Shown in pieces: positions 52,038 through 60,233 of a DNA stretch of 64,000 bases. The stretch's first letter is position 1. Every line of letters begins with the position of its first letter. Origin of the DNA: Cupriavidus sp. WKF15 (lineage in GTDB: Bacteria > Pseudomonadota > Gammaproteobacteria > Burkholderiales > Burkholderiaceae). The notes beneath the pieces were generated by a model. That model was not told the origin of the DNA and ran no database searches. It saw nothing but the letters and a program-made list of their open reading frames with translations. Position numbers and translations under genes: made by a program. The stretch is from positions 2,542,001-2,606,000 of the forward strand of contig NZ_CP119573.1 in NCBI RefSeq assembly GCF_029278605.1. The letters are read 5' to 3'.

Positions 52038-52265
52038 ATGCTAAGAACCGCTTTATTGCTTGCTTTGACAAGTTCTGCGCTCGCCGCTGGTGCGGCTTAT
52101 GCGGCAGGCACCGCGAAACCGGACGTTTACACCGATGGCTCCAGCGTGATGGGCCCGCGCGACCCGTATACGGATGGGGGCAGGGCCATCACTGACAAGA
52201 GGGATGTATTCACCGAGGGTGGCCGAGTCATCGACAAGCGGGATACATTCACGGATGGTTCATAA
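52038..52265 (+). CDS. Small secreted protein with D-x-[YF]-T-[DE]-G repeats, 75 aa
   Basis: Residues 1-22 are a signal peptide ending AAYA. The mature 50 residues consist of four repeats: DVYTDGSSVMGP, DPYTDGGRAITDK, DVFTEGGRVIDK and DTFTDGS, all preceded by Lys or Arg. The repeats suggest a periplasmic protein with ligand- or metal-binding loops, but I recognise no family. AGGAGG lies eight bases before the ATG at 52038. A strong terminator follows, so it is a single-gene unit. Confidence 0.75.
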   Translation: MLRTALLLALTSSALAAGAAYAAGTAKPDVYTDGSSVMGPRDPYTDGGRAITDKRDVFTEGGRVIDKRDTFTDGS

Positions 52266-52353
52266 ATTTCGCGACGACACACACGCTATCTATAGTGAGG
52301 CGAGATGCCAACTGGCCTGGGATAGCCAAAGCGACTAGCTCCCACCTCCTTGA

Positions 52354-52380
52354 GCCCCCTTTCGGGGGCATTGTTTTTTT
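52354..52380 (+). terminator. Rho-independent terminator of the small repeat protein
   Basis: GCCCCC (52354-52359) and GGGGGC (52364-52369) pair around TTTC; after CATTG-like ATTG a run of seven T follows. It lies 89 bases past the stop. Confidence 0.9.
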
Positions 52381-52404
52381 GGGATTAATGGGGAAGGGTT
52401 GGTG

Positions 52405-52800
52405 CTTGGCAGGCGCCGCTGTTTCGCCGGCGTAGCCGGCGACCTACTTCTTGTCCGAGCGACAAGAAGTAGGCAAGAAGCGCGTCGCCTGGCGGCTGGC
52501 CATCAACGATACGCTTCTTGTGTTCAAGGGGCTTTGGTCTCGCGAAACGTGGTTGCCCGTTCGAGCCTGCTACGCATAGTGATTCAGAACCTGTGCCTCC
52601 GATAACCGGCTTGTGTACGATCCCCATGTAGGGCTCGGGTACAGCGTTCCAATAGCGCCAGTGGTCGGACGCCTTCGGCTGCGCTGCGCGCGCGTCCTAG
52701 TCGGTTTGCGACGGGCATCATCGTCGCCAGTGCCGACGGTTCGGTTTCTCTGCTTCGCTGCGGCGCGGTTTGCCTGCGGCCTAGGTACTCAGACTAGGGC
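52405..52800. repeat. Long intergenic repeat, copy R2
   Basis: It begins with CTTGGCAGGCGCC and the hairpin CGCCGGC-GTA-GCCGGCG (52425-52441). Next is a 13-base stem CCTACTTCTTGTC/GACAAGAAGTAGG (52443-52473). About 300 further bases match copy R6 (56510-56975) in the opposite orientation, including CATAGTGATTCAGAACC and CCCCATGTAGGGCTCGGGTA. Short frames across it are by-products of the repeat, not genes. The region to 52893 holds nothing else I can support. Confidence 0.8.
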
Positions 52801-52893
52801 TCTGCGCGTAGCGCTGCCGAAGGCGATTACACGATGTCGGTAGCAGGAGGGACCACGGACAGTTTCGGGGCTCGTTCAATCATTGCTTGAAAG

Positions 52894-54257
52894 GGGCCTG
52901 TCCGTATTTTTGTGTGCGAGGCGGTTTTGAATTCTGTCAGCTTCGAGCGGCAGTAAATCGCTCGCCATACAGAATAGCAAACTGATTCATGGCGGACTTC
53001 CAGTCATAGGTCGTGCGAACGGACTTGGTCAGCACGTTGCGCAGCGCCAGCCACAGCAACTTGATCGCAGCTTCATCCGAAGGGAAGTGGCCCCGGGTCT
53101 TGATGATCTTGCGCAACTGCATGTTCAAGCTCTCAATGGCATTCGTGGTGTAGATCACACGCCGGATGTCGGGCGGGAACACGAAGAACGGTATGACGTG
53201 CTCCCAGGCGCGTCGCCACGACTGCACGATCATCGGGTACTTGGCTCCCCACGGGCCGTCGGCGAAGTCCTGCAGCGCCTGCCCGGCCTCTTGTTCGCTG
53301 GCCGCGCTGTAGATCGGACGCAGCGCCTGTGCCAGCACCTTGCGGTCCTTATAGTTGGCGTATTCCAGGCTGTTGCGGATCAAATGCACAATGCAGGTCT
53401 GCACCGTCGTGCGGGGATAGGCCGTGGCAACGGCCTCCGTCAACCCCTTGAGGCCGTCGACCACTGCGATCAGGATGTCCTGGCAGCCTCGGTTCTTGAG
53501 TTCATTGAAGACCTTGAGCCAGAACTTGGCGCCTTCGGTCTGCTCGACCCACAGGCCCAGCACGTCGCGCTGGCCATCTGCCTGGATTCCCAATGCCAAA
53601 TACACGGCCTTATTGCTGACGATGCCGTCACTGCGGATCTTGACCCGCAACGCGTCGAAGAACACGACCGGGTACATGGCCTCAAGCGGACGGTTCTGCC
53701 AGGCGATGGTCTCGGCCATGACCTCGTCGGTGACCGAGCTGATGAAGTCCGGGGAGACTTCGGTGCCGTAGCTCTCGGCCAGAAACGCCTGGATCTCGCG
53801 CACGCTCATGCCGCGCGCGTACATGGCGATAATGCGCTCATCGAAGCCGGTAAAGCGCCGTTCGTGCTTCGGGATCAGAACCGGATCGAAACTGCCATCG
53901 CGGTCGCGTGGCAGTTCGACCCGCACCGGGCCGCGGTCGGTGATCACGGTCTTGCCGCTCAGACCGTTACGCGCATTGGACTGCTCGGCCGGCTTGGGCT
54001 CGCCTGGCTTGTAGCCCAAATGCATGCTCATCTCGGCGCTCATCGCCCGCTCGATGATGGCCTTGTTGAACGCCAGCATCAGATCCTGGACCTCGCCGGG
54101 CGTCATCGGCCCTTTAACCAACTCATCAAGCAAGCCGTCAGGCAAGGCAGGCAGCGGGCCGCTGCCTGAGACGCCACCGTACGTTTCTTCTTCATCGGCA
54201 TATCCATGGTCATTACCTCTCATGATATGCCTCGTACACAAATTTCCGGATAGGTCC
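52894..54257 (-). mobile_element. IS256-family insertion sequence, 1364 bp, complete
   Basis: The ends are inverted repeats of about 29 bases: GGGCCTGTCCG and then TTTGTGTGCGAGGC on the left, GGACCTATCCGG and TTTGTGTACGAGGC on the right (read inward). The 8-base target duplication CTTGAAAG lies at 52886-52893 and 54258-54265, the size typical of IS256. One intact transposase fills it. It inserted next to the long repeat R2 and looks recent. Confidence 0.93.
52937..54223 (-). CDS. IS256-family transposase (Mutator type), 428 aa
   Basis: A DDE transposase of the Mutator/IS256 type. The catalytic region starts VVFFDALRVKIR with the first Asp; DILIAVVDGLKGLTEAV holds the second; CIVHLIRNSL and YTTNAIESLNMQLRK the C-terminal Glu region. 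It is full length with no stop or frameshift, so the element may be active. The ATG at 54223 is chosen because GAGG lies six bases upstream; the frame continues to 54241 into the terminal repeat. Confidence 0.93.
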   Translation of the reverse strand: MRGNDHGYADEEETYGGVSGSGPLPALPDGLLDELVKGPMTPGEVQDLMLAFNKAIIERAMSAEMSMHLGYKPGEPKPAEQSNARNGLSGKTVITDRGPVRVELPRDRDGSFDPVLIPKHERRFTGFDERIIAMYARGMSVREIQAFLAESYGTEVSPDFISSVTDEVMAETIAWQNRPLEAMYPVVFFDALRVKIRSDGIVSNKAVYLALGIQADGQRDVLGLWVEQTEGAKFWLKVFNELKNRGCQDILIAVVDGLKGLTEAVATAYPRTTVQTCIVHLIRNSLEYANYKDRKVLAQALRPIYSAASEQEAGQALQDFADGPWGAKYPMIVQSWRRAWEHVIPFFVFPPDIRRVIYTTNAIESLNMQLRKIIKTRGHFPSDEAAIKLLWLALRNVLTKSVRTTYDWKSAMNQFAILYGERFTAARS

Positions 54258-54388
54258 CTTGAAAGCCTACCGGCGGACGCGCACCACGCGGCAGGCAGCC
54301 AGGCACACTCTGAAGCCCATACCCGTACAACACCCGCAGCACACTACGATCAATATTCGCCCGCTAGGGCAAGTCAACGCGCTTTTTG

Positions 54389-54457
54389 GTTACTTTTTGT
54401 CGCTCGGACAAAAAGTGACTCGCCGGCTACGCCGGCGAAACAGCAGCGCCCGCCAAG
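54389..54457. repeat. Intergenic hairpin repeat, copy R3 (inverted)
   Basis: The stem ACTTTTTGTC/GACAAAAAGT (54392-54416, loop GCTCG) precedes CGCCGGC-TAC-GCCGGCG (54421-54437) and CCCGCCAAG. It is the same family as R1 and R2 but reversed. The rest of 54258-54801 shows no gene. Confidence 0.75.
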
Positions 54458-54801
54458 CACGACAACCCCACCCCTACCCCATTCCCTCATTCTGTAGAAG
54501 AACCTCATAGCCCCAGGGTCTGTGTAATGCCCTCGCAGCCGCTTCCTCTCGCGGCCCCAGCCGAGACACCCATGCAGCCTCCGGGCTGCTAGGGAAATCC
54601 ACTAGTCCATTCCAACGATTCCCCCGCGACGCGCCATCTCTACGCTGTCAGCACCGACACACGCCAACGCGTGGCTGGTCCATCCCGGCAAACAGCGCAG
54701 CGACCCGGGCACATCGGCCCTGCCCCTGCCGGACGATGCGGGCGACTTCCGTTCCGGCGCAGGCGTCGCCGGCAATTCCCCTTACAAGGAGCGAGACTTC
54801 A

Positions 54802-56181
54802 ATGACATCCACTACACATCGGCTGCTGCGCGGCAGCGTGCTGGTCACCAGCATGGCACTGGCCGCGGCAGCGTGGGCAACGGTCACCCCGGAAGAACTC
54901 AAGCAGCTTGACGGCAACCTCACGCCCATGGGCGCGGAGCGTGCCGCCAGCAAGGACGGCGATGTCCCCGCCTGGACCGGCAAGTGGCAGGGCACCCCTC
55001 CCCACGTCAAGTACCAGCGTGGCGACCGCTATCCGGACCCGTATGCCGACGAGAAGCCGCTATTCGTCATTACCGCGCAGAACATGGCGCAGTATGCCGA
55101 ACGGCTCAGCGAAGGCGAGAAGGCGCTGTTCAAGAAGTACCCCGACACCTTCAAGATGCCGGTGTACCCCAGCCATCGCGACTTCCGCTATGAGGACGCC
55201 GCCTACAAGGACATCCGCACCTACGCCACCACCGTCAGCATGACGAGAGATGCCAATGGCCTGAAGGATGCGGGCCCCCAGGTGCCCTACCCGATCCCGA
55301 AGACGGCCATGGAACTGCTGTGGAACCAGCGCTTTTCCGCGGCCATTGGCACCGAGAAGGCGCAGTACGACCAGGCCGTGGTCTATCCGAACGGATCGAT
55401 CGCCTGGGGCCGCGTCTCCTACAGCATCTTTTCGCCGCGCAACAACGGCAAGTTCGACCCCAAGAACCCCCTCAACGAGCGCACCTTCTTCCGCACCGCC
55501 ACCGACCTGCCCTTGCGTGACCGCGGCCAGGTGATCGTGGGCTATGCCGTCTGGGACCAGGAAGGCTCGGACACCAACCGCACGTGGATCTATAACCCGG
55601 GCACCCGCCGCGTACGCCAGGCGCCGGAGTACGGCTTCGACCAGCCCCAGGGCCCGGGCGGCTTCCGCACGGTGGACGACGACCGCCTGTTCAACGGCTC
55701 GGGCGAGCGCTACAACTGGAAGATCGTCGGCAAGAAGGAGATCTACATCCCGTACAACAGCTACAAGCTGATGAGCACTTCGGTCAAGTACAAGGACCTG
55801 CTGACCAATGGCCACGCCAACCCGGACGTCATGCGCTACGAGCTGCATCGCGTATGGATCCTGGAGGCAACGCTGAAGTCGGGCTTCCGCCACCAGTATG
55901 CGAAGCGTGTGCTGTATCTCGATGAGGACACCTGGCAGTCGCTGGCCGCCGACAACTACGATGGCCGCGGCCAGTTGTGGCGCACCAATCTCCAGGCCCT
56001 GGTCTACGCCTATGATGCGCGCCGCTTCTCTGCCGCCACCGCGTTCTACCACGACCTGATCTCCGGCGCCTACCTGGCCGACCGCCTGACCAACGAGGGC
56101 CCGATGGCAAAGCTCAACAGCAACCCGGAATTCAGCGAGGCACTCTTCTCGCCGGACGCCGCGCGCGGATCGGGCACCTGA
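54802..56181 (+). CDS. DUF1329 family secreted protein, 459 aa
   Basis: The N-terminus is a signal peptide (hydrophobic stretch LVTSMALAAAAWA). The mature protein has DUF1329 features: TPEELKQLDGNLTPMGAERAAS at the start, MGAE and PAWTGKW repeats, YPIPKTAMELLWN, and WIYNPGTRRVRQAPEYGFDQP; it is rich in beta structure. DUF1329 proteins are usually found with DUF1302 and RND/MMPL genes in steroid and hydrocarbon clusters and are thought to act in the periplasm on hydrophobic substrates, with a LolA/LolB-like fold. An RND gene lies at the right edge, but a DUF1302 gene is not seen. AAGGAG lies ten bases before the ATG. The frame upstream to 54736 lacks support. Confidence 0.88.
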   Translation: MTSTTHRLLRGSVLVTSMALAAAAWATVTPEELKQLDGNLTPMGAERAASKDGDVPAWTGKWQGTPPHVKYQRGDRYPDPYADEKPLFVITAQNMAQYAERLSEGEKALFKKYPDTFKMPVYPSHRDFRYEDAAYKDIRTYATTVSMTRDANGLKDAGPQVPYPIPKTAMELLWNQRFSAAIGTEKAQYDQAVVYPNGSIAWGRVSYSIFSPRNNGKFDPKNPLNERTFFRTATDLPLRDRGQVIVGYAVWDQEGSDTNRTWIYNPGTRRVRQAPEYGFDQPQGPGGFRTVDDDRLFNGSGERYNWKIVGKKEIYIPYNSYKLMSTSVKYKDLLTNGHANPDVMRYELHRVWILEATLKSGFRHQYAKRVLYLDEDTWQSLAADNYDGRGQLWRTNLQALVYAYDARRFSAATAFYHDLISGAYLADRLTNEGPMAKLNSNPEFSEALFSPDAARGSGT

Positions 56182-56288
56182 TCGTAGTGCATTGCGGGGC
56201 CGGGCAAACCCTTCGCCGGCCGGTTCTTCCCACAGCCGCCCTTGCCGCACGGCGAGGGCTTTTTTTGCTCGATTGCGGGGGGAGTTTC

Positions 56289-56421
56289 CTTGGCATGCGC
56301 CGCTGTTTCGCCGGCGTAGCCGGCGCGGGTTTTGTGGCTGTGACTGGCTCATCGTGCTTGGCATGCGCCGCTGTTTCGCCGGCGTAGCCGGCGAGTCACT
56401 TTTGTCTCGCGACAAAAGTAA
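56289..56421. repeat. Intergenic hairpin repeats, copies R4 and R5
   Basis: Two tandem partial copies begin CTTGGCATGCGCCGCTGTTTCGCCGGC at 56289 and 56357, each with the CGCCGGC-GTA-GCCGGCG hairpin. The second ends with ACTTTTGTC/GACAAAAGT. They follow DUF1329 by about 110 bases and may terminate its transcript. Confidence 0.75.
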
Positions 56422-56509
56422 CCAAAAACGCGTTTTCGTGGTCGACGAACGGGCCGTGGTGGTGAAGACGGTACAGGGCATAGCCAGACTGCCTGCCGCG
56501 TAGATGATC

Positions 56510-56975
56510 AGGATAGAGACGTCAGATGAGCGAACCCGGATTACTTGGTGGCCCCTGCTAAGGGCGCCATCGGTCGGACGCCTACGGCTGCGCTGTGCGC
56601 GGCTCAGTGAGAAAACCGAAAAGGCAAACGGCGAGGGGGAGAAGCACCGCGCCAGCGACATGATGCCGCGCGCACACCGACTAGGAAGCGCGCGCAGCGC
56701 AGCCGTAGGCGTCCCACCACTGACCTCGTTGGAACGCTGTACCCGAGCCCTACATGGGGATCGTGCAAGAGCCGGTTATCGCAGGCACTGGTTCTGAATC
56801 ACTATGCGTAGCAGATTCGAACGGGCAACCAAGCCTCGCGAGACCAAAACCGCTTGAAAACAAGAAGCGCATCGTTGATGGCCAGCCGCCAGGCGACGCG
56901 CTTTTCTGCTCTTTTGTCGCTCGGACAAAAGAGTAAGTCGCCGGCTACGCCGGCGAAACAGCGGCACCTGCCAAG
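56510..56975. repeat. Long intergenic repeat, copy R6 (inverted relative to R2)
   Basis: Reverse complement of this segment follows R2 (52405-52800) for over 300 bases, including the CGCCGGC hairpin at its right end (56938-56956), CTTTTGTC/GACAAAAG stem, GATGGCCAGCCGCCAGGCG and CCCGAGCCCTACATGGGGAT. Within it GGACGCCTACGGCTGCGCT recurs inverted at about 56576 and 56696. The 1031 bases from 56182 to 57212 hold no gene besides these repeats. Confidence 0.75.
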
Positions 56976-57212
56976 AACGCCACGCCAATCCAGAATGCGG
57001 CGTGCAGCGTGCGACATGCGACGGCTATCGATACTCCCTCCGTATCGTTGCAAACCCAATCAGTATTGGACGCAGCCAGGCAGCCGCCCATACGATGCAA
57101 GCGAGTTGTCGACCGATACGAACGAGGACAGCGCCAATCCGGCGCAGAGGCCGCCTTCCCGGTGCCAGACAATGCCCCCCCGCCCCCTCTACCTGATCTA
57201 CTGAAATCGAGC

Positions 57213-58037
57213 ATGAACAAGCCTTGCATCATCTCTGTTGCGATCACGGGATCACTGCCGCGCAAGAAAGACAATCCGGCTGTGCCGATCACAGTGAACG
57301 AGCAAGTGGAATCGACCCAGGCGGCATTCGAAGCCGGCGCGACCCTGGTTCATCTCCACGTACGCAACGATGACGAAACTCCTACGTCAAATCCCGATCG
57401 TTTCGCGCTGGTGCTGGAAGGCATTCGCAAGCACGCGCCGGGCATGATCACGCAGGTGTCCACCGGTGGCCGCTCCGGGGCCGGCAATGAAAGAGGTGCC
57501 ATGCTGTCGCTGCGGCCTGACATGGCATCCCTGGCAACCGGCTCGGTCAATTTCCCGACCCGGGTTTATGACAACCCGCCGGACCTGGTCAACTGGCTCG
57601 CCGCCGAAATGAAAGCCTACGGCATCAAGCCCGAAGTCGAGGCCTTTGACCTGTCGATGATCTTCCAGGCCGCAGCCATGCAGGCGGCGGGCGCGATTAT
57701 CGGGCCCCTGCATATCCAGTTTGTCATGGGCATCAAGAACGCAATGCCGGTCGATCGCGAAGTGCTTGAATTCTACGTTCGTACCCTCAAGCGCCTTTCG
57801 CCTGATGCGACATGGACCGGCGCCGGCATCGGTCGCGATCAGCTGACGATGGCTCGCTGGTCTCTCGAACTCGGGGGGCACTGCCGCACCGGCCTCGAGG
57901 ACAATGTGCGGATGGACAAGAACACGCTCGCCCCGTCCAATGCCGCGCTCGTGCGCCAGGTTGCCGAGCTTTGCGCTGAGTATGGCCGCCCTGTCGCCAC
58001 CGCAGCCCAGGCTCGCCAGATCCTGAGTCTGGGCTGA
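57213..58037 (+). CDS. BKACE (DUF849) beta-keto acid cleavage enzyme family, 274 aa
   Basis: A TIM-barrel enzyme that splits a beta-keto acid with acetyl-CoA, as 3-keto-5-aminohexanoate cleavage enzyme does. The opening CIISVAITGSLPRKKDNPAVP and the zinc motif LVHLHVRND are clear; QVSTGGRSG, VEAFDLSMIFQA and GPLHIQFVMGI supply the remaining active-site positions. Length is family normal. The ATG at 57213 has a weak binding site. Substrate is open in this family (over a dozen specificities). It is followed by the IS3 insertion, so its original downstream partners are separated. Confidence 0.9.
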   Translation: MNKPCIISVAITGSLPRKKDNPAVPITVNEQVESTQAAFEAGATLVHLHVRNDDETPTSNPDRFALVLEGIRKHAPGMITQVSTGGRSGAGNERGAMLSLRPDMASLATGSVNFPTRVYDNPPDLVNWLAAEMKAYGIKPEVEAFDLSMIFQAAAMQAAGAIIGPLHIQFVMGIKNAMPVDREVLEFYVRTLKRLSPDATWTGAGIGRDQLTMARWSLELGGHCRTGLEDNVRMDKNTLAPSNAALVRQVAELCAEYGRPVATAAQARQILSLG

Positions 58038-58117
58038 ACGCCATTCCCGCATCGCTCACCGTGGAGGTGACCCGCTTTTTCGGACAGTGCCTATCTTGAG
58101 TAAGCAGGAGGTGCACC

Positions 58118-58432
58118 ATGCCGAAAACGCGCCCACCGTACAGTGCGGTCTTCCGTCAGCAAATGGTTGACTTGGTCCATGCAGGTCGCCGTCCGGAGGA
58201 TCTGGCCAAGGAGTTCGAACCCACGGCCCAGACGATCTACAACTGGGTTGCCCAAGCGGATCGCGATGCCGGCGTTCGTCAGGACGGCCTGACCACGGCG
58301 GAGCGCCAGGAACTCACGCGGCTGCGCCGTGAGAACCGGCAACTCAAAATGGAGAGGGAGATACTTGCAAAAGCCGCGGCCTGGTTTGCCCGGGAGACCG
58401 ACACGCTGCCCGACAAGGGTTCGAGTTCATGA
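58118..58432 (+). CDS. IS3-family transposase OrfA, 104 aa
   Basis: OrfA carries the helix-turn-helix for terminal repeat binding: YSAVFRQQMVDLVHAGRRPEDLAKEFEPTAQTIYNWV (in parts), then a leucine-zipper-like region RLRRENRQLKMEREILAKAA. Its ATG follows AGGAGG. The stop overlaps the start of OrfB by four bases; programmed -1 frameshifting into OrfB, as in most IS3 members, is possible but was not examined. Confidence 0.93.
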   Translation: MPKTRPPYSAVFRQQMVDLVHAGRRPEDLAKEFEPTAQTIYNWVAQADRDAGVRQDGLTTAERQELTRLRRENRQLKMEREILAKAAAWFARETDTLPDKGSSS

Positions 58433-59334
58433 AGGCAAATCAGGACCGCTTTCCGCTGTCCACCATGGCGCGGCTGCTTAAGGTCTCGCGCAGCGGCTTC
58501 CATGCATGGATGGAACGACGTCCGAGCGCTCATGCCGTGAGTGACAAGCTGTTGCTCGCGCAAATCCGTGAGATTCACGCCCGCTCGCGCGGTACCTATG
58601 GGATGCCACGTGTGCATGCCATGCTGCTGCGCCAAGGTATCCACGTCGGGCGCAAGCGCGTGGCGCGTCTGATGCGTGAGGCCGGCCTGCGCGGGGCTTG
58701 CCGGCCGCGCTTCATTTGCACCACCCACCGTGCGCCAGCGGGCAGACCCGCGCCCGATCTGGTGCAGCGACACTTCTCTGCCGATGCGCCAAATCAGCTG
58801 TGGGTCGCCGATGCGACATACATTCCGACCGTTGCCGGCTTTTACTATCTGGCTGTCGTGTTGGACGTGTACAGCCGGCGCATCGTAGGTTGGGCCATGG
58901 GTAGTCATCTGCGCACCGCACTGATGCTGCAAGCGCTGGACATGGCGCTGGCGCAGCGACATCCCAGCGCAGTGATTCACCATTCGGACCAGGGCTGCCA
59001 ATACACGTCTGTTGCCTTCGGGCGACGTTGCCGCGAGGCCGGCGTTCAGCCTTCGATGGGCTCGGTGGGCGATGCCTACGACAACGCCATGTGCGAGTCC
59101 TTCTTCGCAACGCTCGAATGCGAGCTGCTGATGCGTTCGCGCTTCGCCACGCACGACGACGCCCGTCAGGCATTGTTCACCTGGATCGAGGGTTGGTACA
59201 ACTCGCATCGCCTGCACAGCGCACTGGGATATCGGTCTCCGCAGGAGTTTGAAAAGCTTCCCGTCAATGGCATGAATCCGGCGCTACACCGGGCATACAC
59301 TGCCCCATCACAAGGAGAAAACCCATCGACATAA
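58429..59334 (+). CDS. IS3-family transposase OrfB (DDE integrase), 301 aa
   Basis: The retroviral-integrase-like catalytic domain has WVADATYIPT (first Asp), HHSDQGCQYTS (second Asp) and NAMCESFFATLECE (Glu), then YNSHRLHSALGYRSPQEFE at the C-terminus. An HTH_21-type region (YGMPRVHAMLLRQG) precedes it. It is intact, so the element may be mobile. ATGA overlap couples its translation to OrfA. Confidence 0.93.
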   Translation: MKANQDRFPLSTMARLLKVSRSGFHAWMERRPSAHAVSDKLLLAQIREIHARSRGTYGMPRVHAMLLRQGIHVGRKRVARLMREAGLRGACRPRFICTTHRAPAGRPAPDLVQRHFSADAPNQLWVADATYIPTVAGFYYLAVVLDVYSRRIVGWAMGSHLRTALMLQALDMALAQRHPSAVIHHSDQGCQYTSVAFGRRCREAGVQPSMGSVGDAYDNAMCESFFATLECELLMRSRFATHDDARQALFTWIEGWYNSHRLHSALGYRSPQEFEKLPVNGMNPALHRAYTAPSQGENPST

Positions 59335-59439
59335 AATTCCAATGCGAATCTGTCCGATGAAACGGGGCAACCCCACCGCACCTTTTGCCCCGAGCCCTCC
59401 AGGTCCCGCCGGTCCGAAGGACGGATTCCGACGTGCGCT

Positions 59440-60231
59440 TCAGAACATCAGTGGCCGCTGCGCGGCATCGAGTCCACCGTCGATGAACACCACGTTGCCA
59501 TGCAGGTAGGCAGCATCCGGCCCGCACAGGAAGGCAATCAGCGCGGCCACCTCTTCAGGCCGGGCGCGGCGGCCCAGCGGCGGCACGAAATCGCGGATGG
59601 CATCGCCGTAGCGCGGATCCTTCAGCCCTGCCTGCAGCAGCGGCGTTTCCACCGCGCCCGGCGCGACCACGTTGAGGCGCACCCCCGCCTGGCCCCATGC
59701 GGCGGCGCGTTGCCGCGCGGCCGCCGTGACCGCGTGCTTGGAGCTGGCGTAGGCGATATAGCCCGCCTGATCGCGCGTGGCCTCGGCCTGCGCGGCGGCA
59801 GCCACCATGGCCAGCACGCCGGCCTCGTCGCCAGCAAGATAGGCATCGCGCAGCGGGCTGCCTTCCCACGACTGAAGCGTGGACGAGTTCGACGACACCA
59901 CTACCGCCCCAGGGTCCGAGCCCTGGCGCAGCGCTTCGAACAGGCCGTCGAGCAAGGCCACCACGCCGAAGTAGTTGACCGATGCCACCAGCGTGGCAGG
60001 GTCGACATGCGGGCCCAGCCCGGCACAGCACACCAGCTGGTCGATGCGGCCGCCCGAGCGCGACAGCACGGCATCGAGAGCGCCAGCGCGCCCCTGCTCG
60101 GTAGACAGGTCGGCAAGGACGTCCGCGTCGCGCAGGTCCACGCCGATCACCCGGCAGCCGTCGGCCAGCATGCGCGCGCGCACCGCCGCGCCCATGCCGG
60201 ACGCGGCGCCGGTAACCACCACCGTCCTCAT
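59440..60231 (-). CDS. SDR-family dehydrogenase, 3-alpha-hydroxysteroid-dehydrogenase-like, 263 aa
   Basis: A classical short-chain dehydrogenase: VVTGAASGMGAAV for NAD(P), VVSSNSS with the catalytic Ser, and YASSKHAV with Tyr and Lys. Two insertions (SWEGSPLRDAYLAGDE and ATRDQAGYI) resemble the 3-alpha-hydroxysteroid dehydrogenase / carbonyl reductase of Comamonas (HsdA). Its KshA-like neighbour supports a steroid role. It follows the Rieske gene by two bases, so the pair is co-transcribed. Its 3' end is 64 bases from the IS3 element. Confidence 0.85.
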   Translation of the reverse strand: MRTVVVTGAASGMGAAVRARMLADGCRVIGVDLRDADVLADLSTEQGRAGALDAVLSRSGGRIDQLVCCAGLGPHVDPATLVASVNYFGVVALLDGLFEALRQGSDPGAVVVSSNSSTLQSWEGSPLRDAYLAGDEAGVLAMVAAAAQAEATRDQAGYIAYASSKHAVTAAARQRAAAWGQAGVRLNVVAPGAVETPLLQAGLKDPRYGDAIRDFVPPLGRRARPEEVAALIAFLCGPDAAYLHGNVVFIDGGLDAAQRPLMF

Positions 60232-60233
60232 GG

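Larger units (their letters stand above)
58062..59375 (+). mobile_element. IS3-family insertion sequence, 1314 bp, complete
   Basis: The element begins TGGAGGTGACCCG and ends CGGGGCAACCCCA, with TG/CA termini. The inverted repeats also share TCGGACAG and its complement (58080-58087; 59350-59357). A 3-base target duplication CCG lies at 58059-58061 and 59376-59378, as IS3 elements make. Two consecutive frames encode the transposase. It separates the BKACE gene from the SDR-KshA cluster. Confidence 0.9.

Noticed and set aside
54736..54801. Extended start of the DUF1329 gene at 54736
   Set aside because: It would hide the signal peptide behind 22 residues, and the binding site AAGGAG lies before 54802.
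56776..56988. Short frame similar to one at 52399-52605
   Set aside because: The similarity comes from the repeats R2 and R6. The frame has no start signal and crosses the hairpins.
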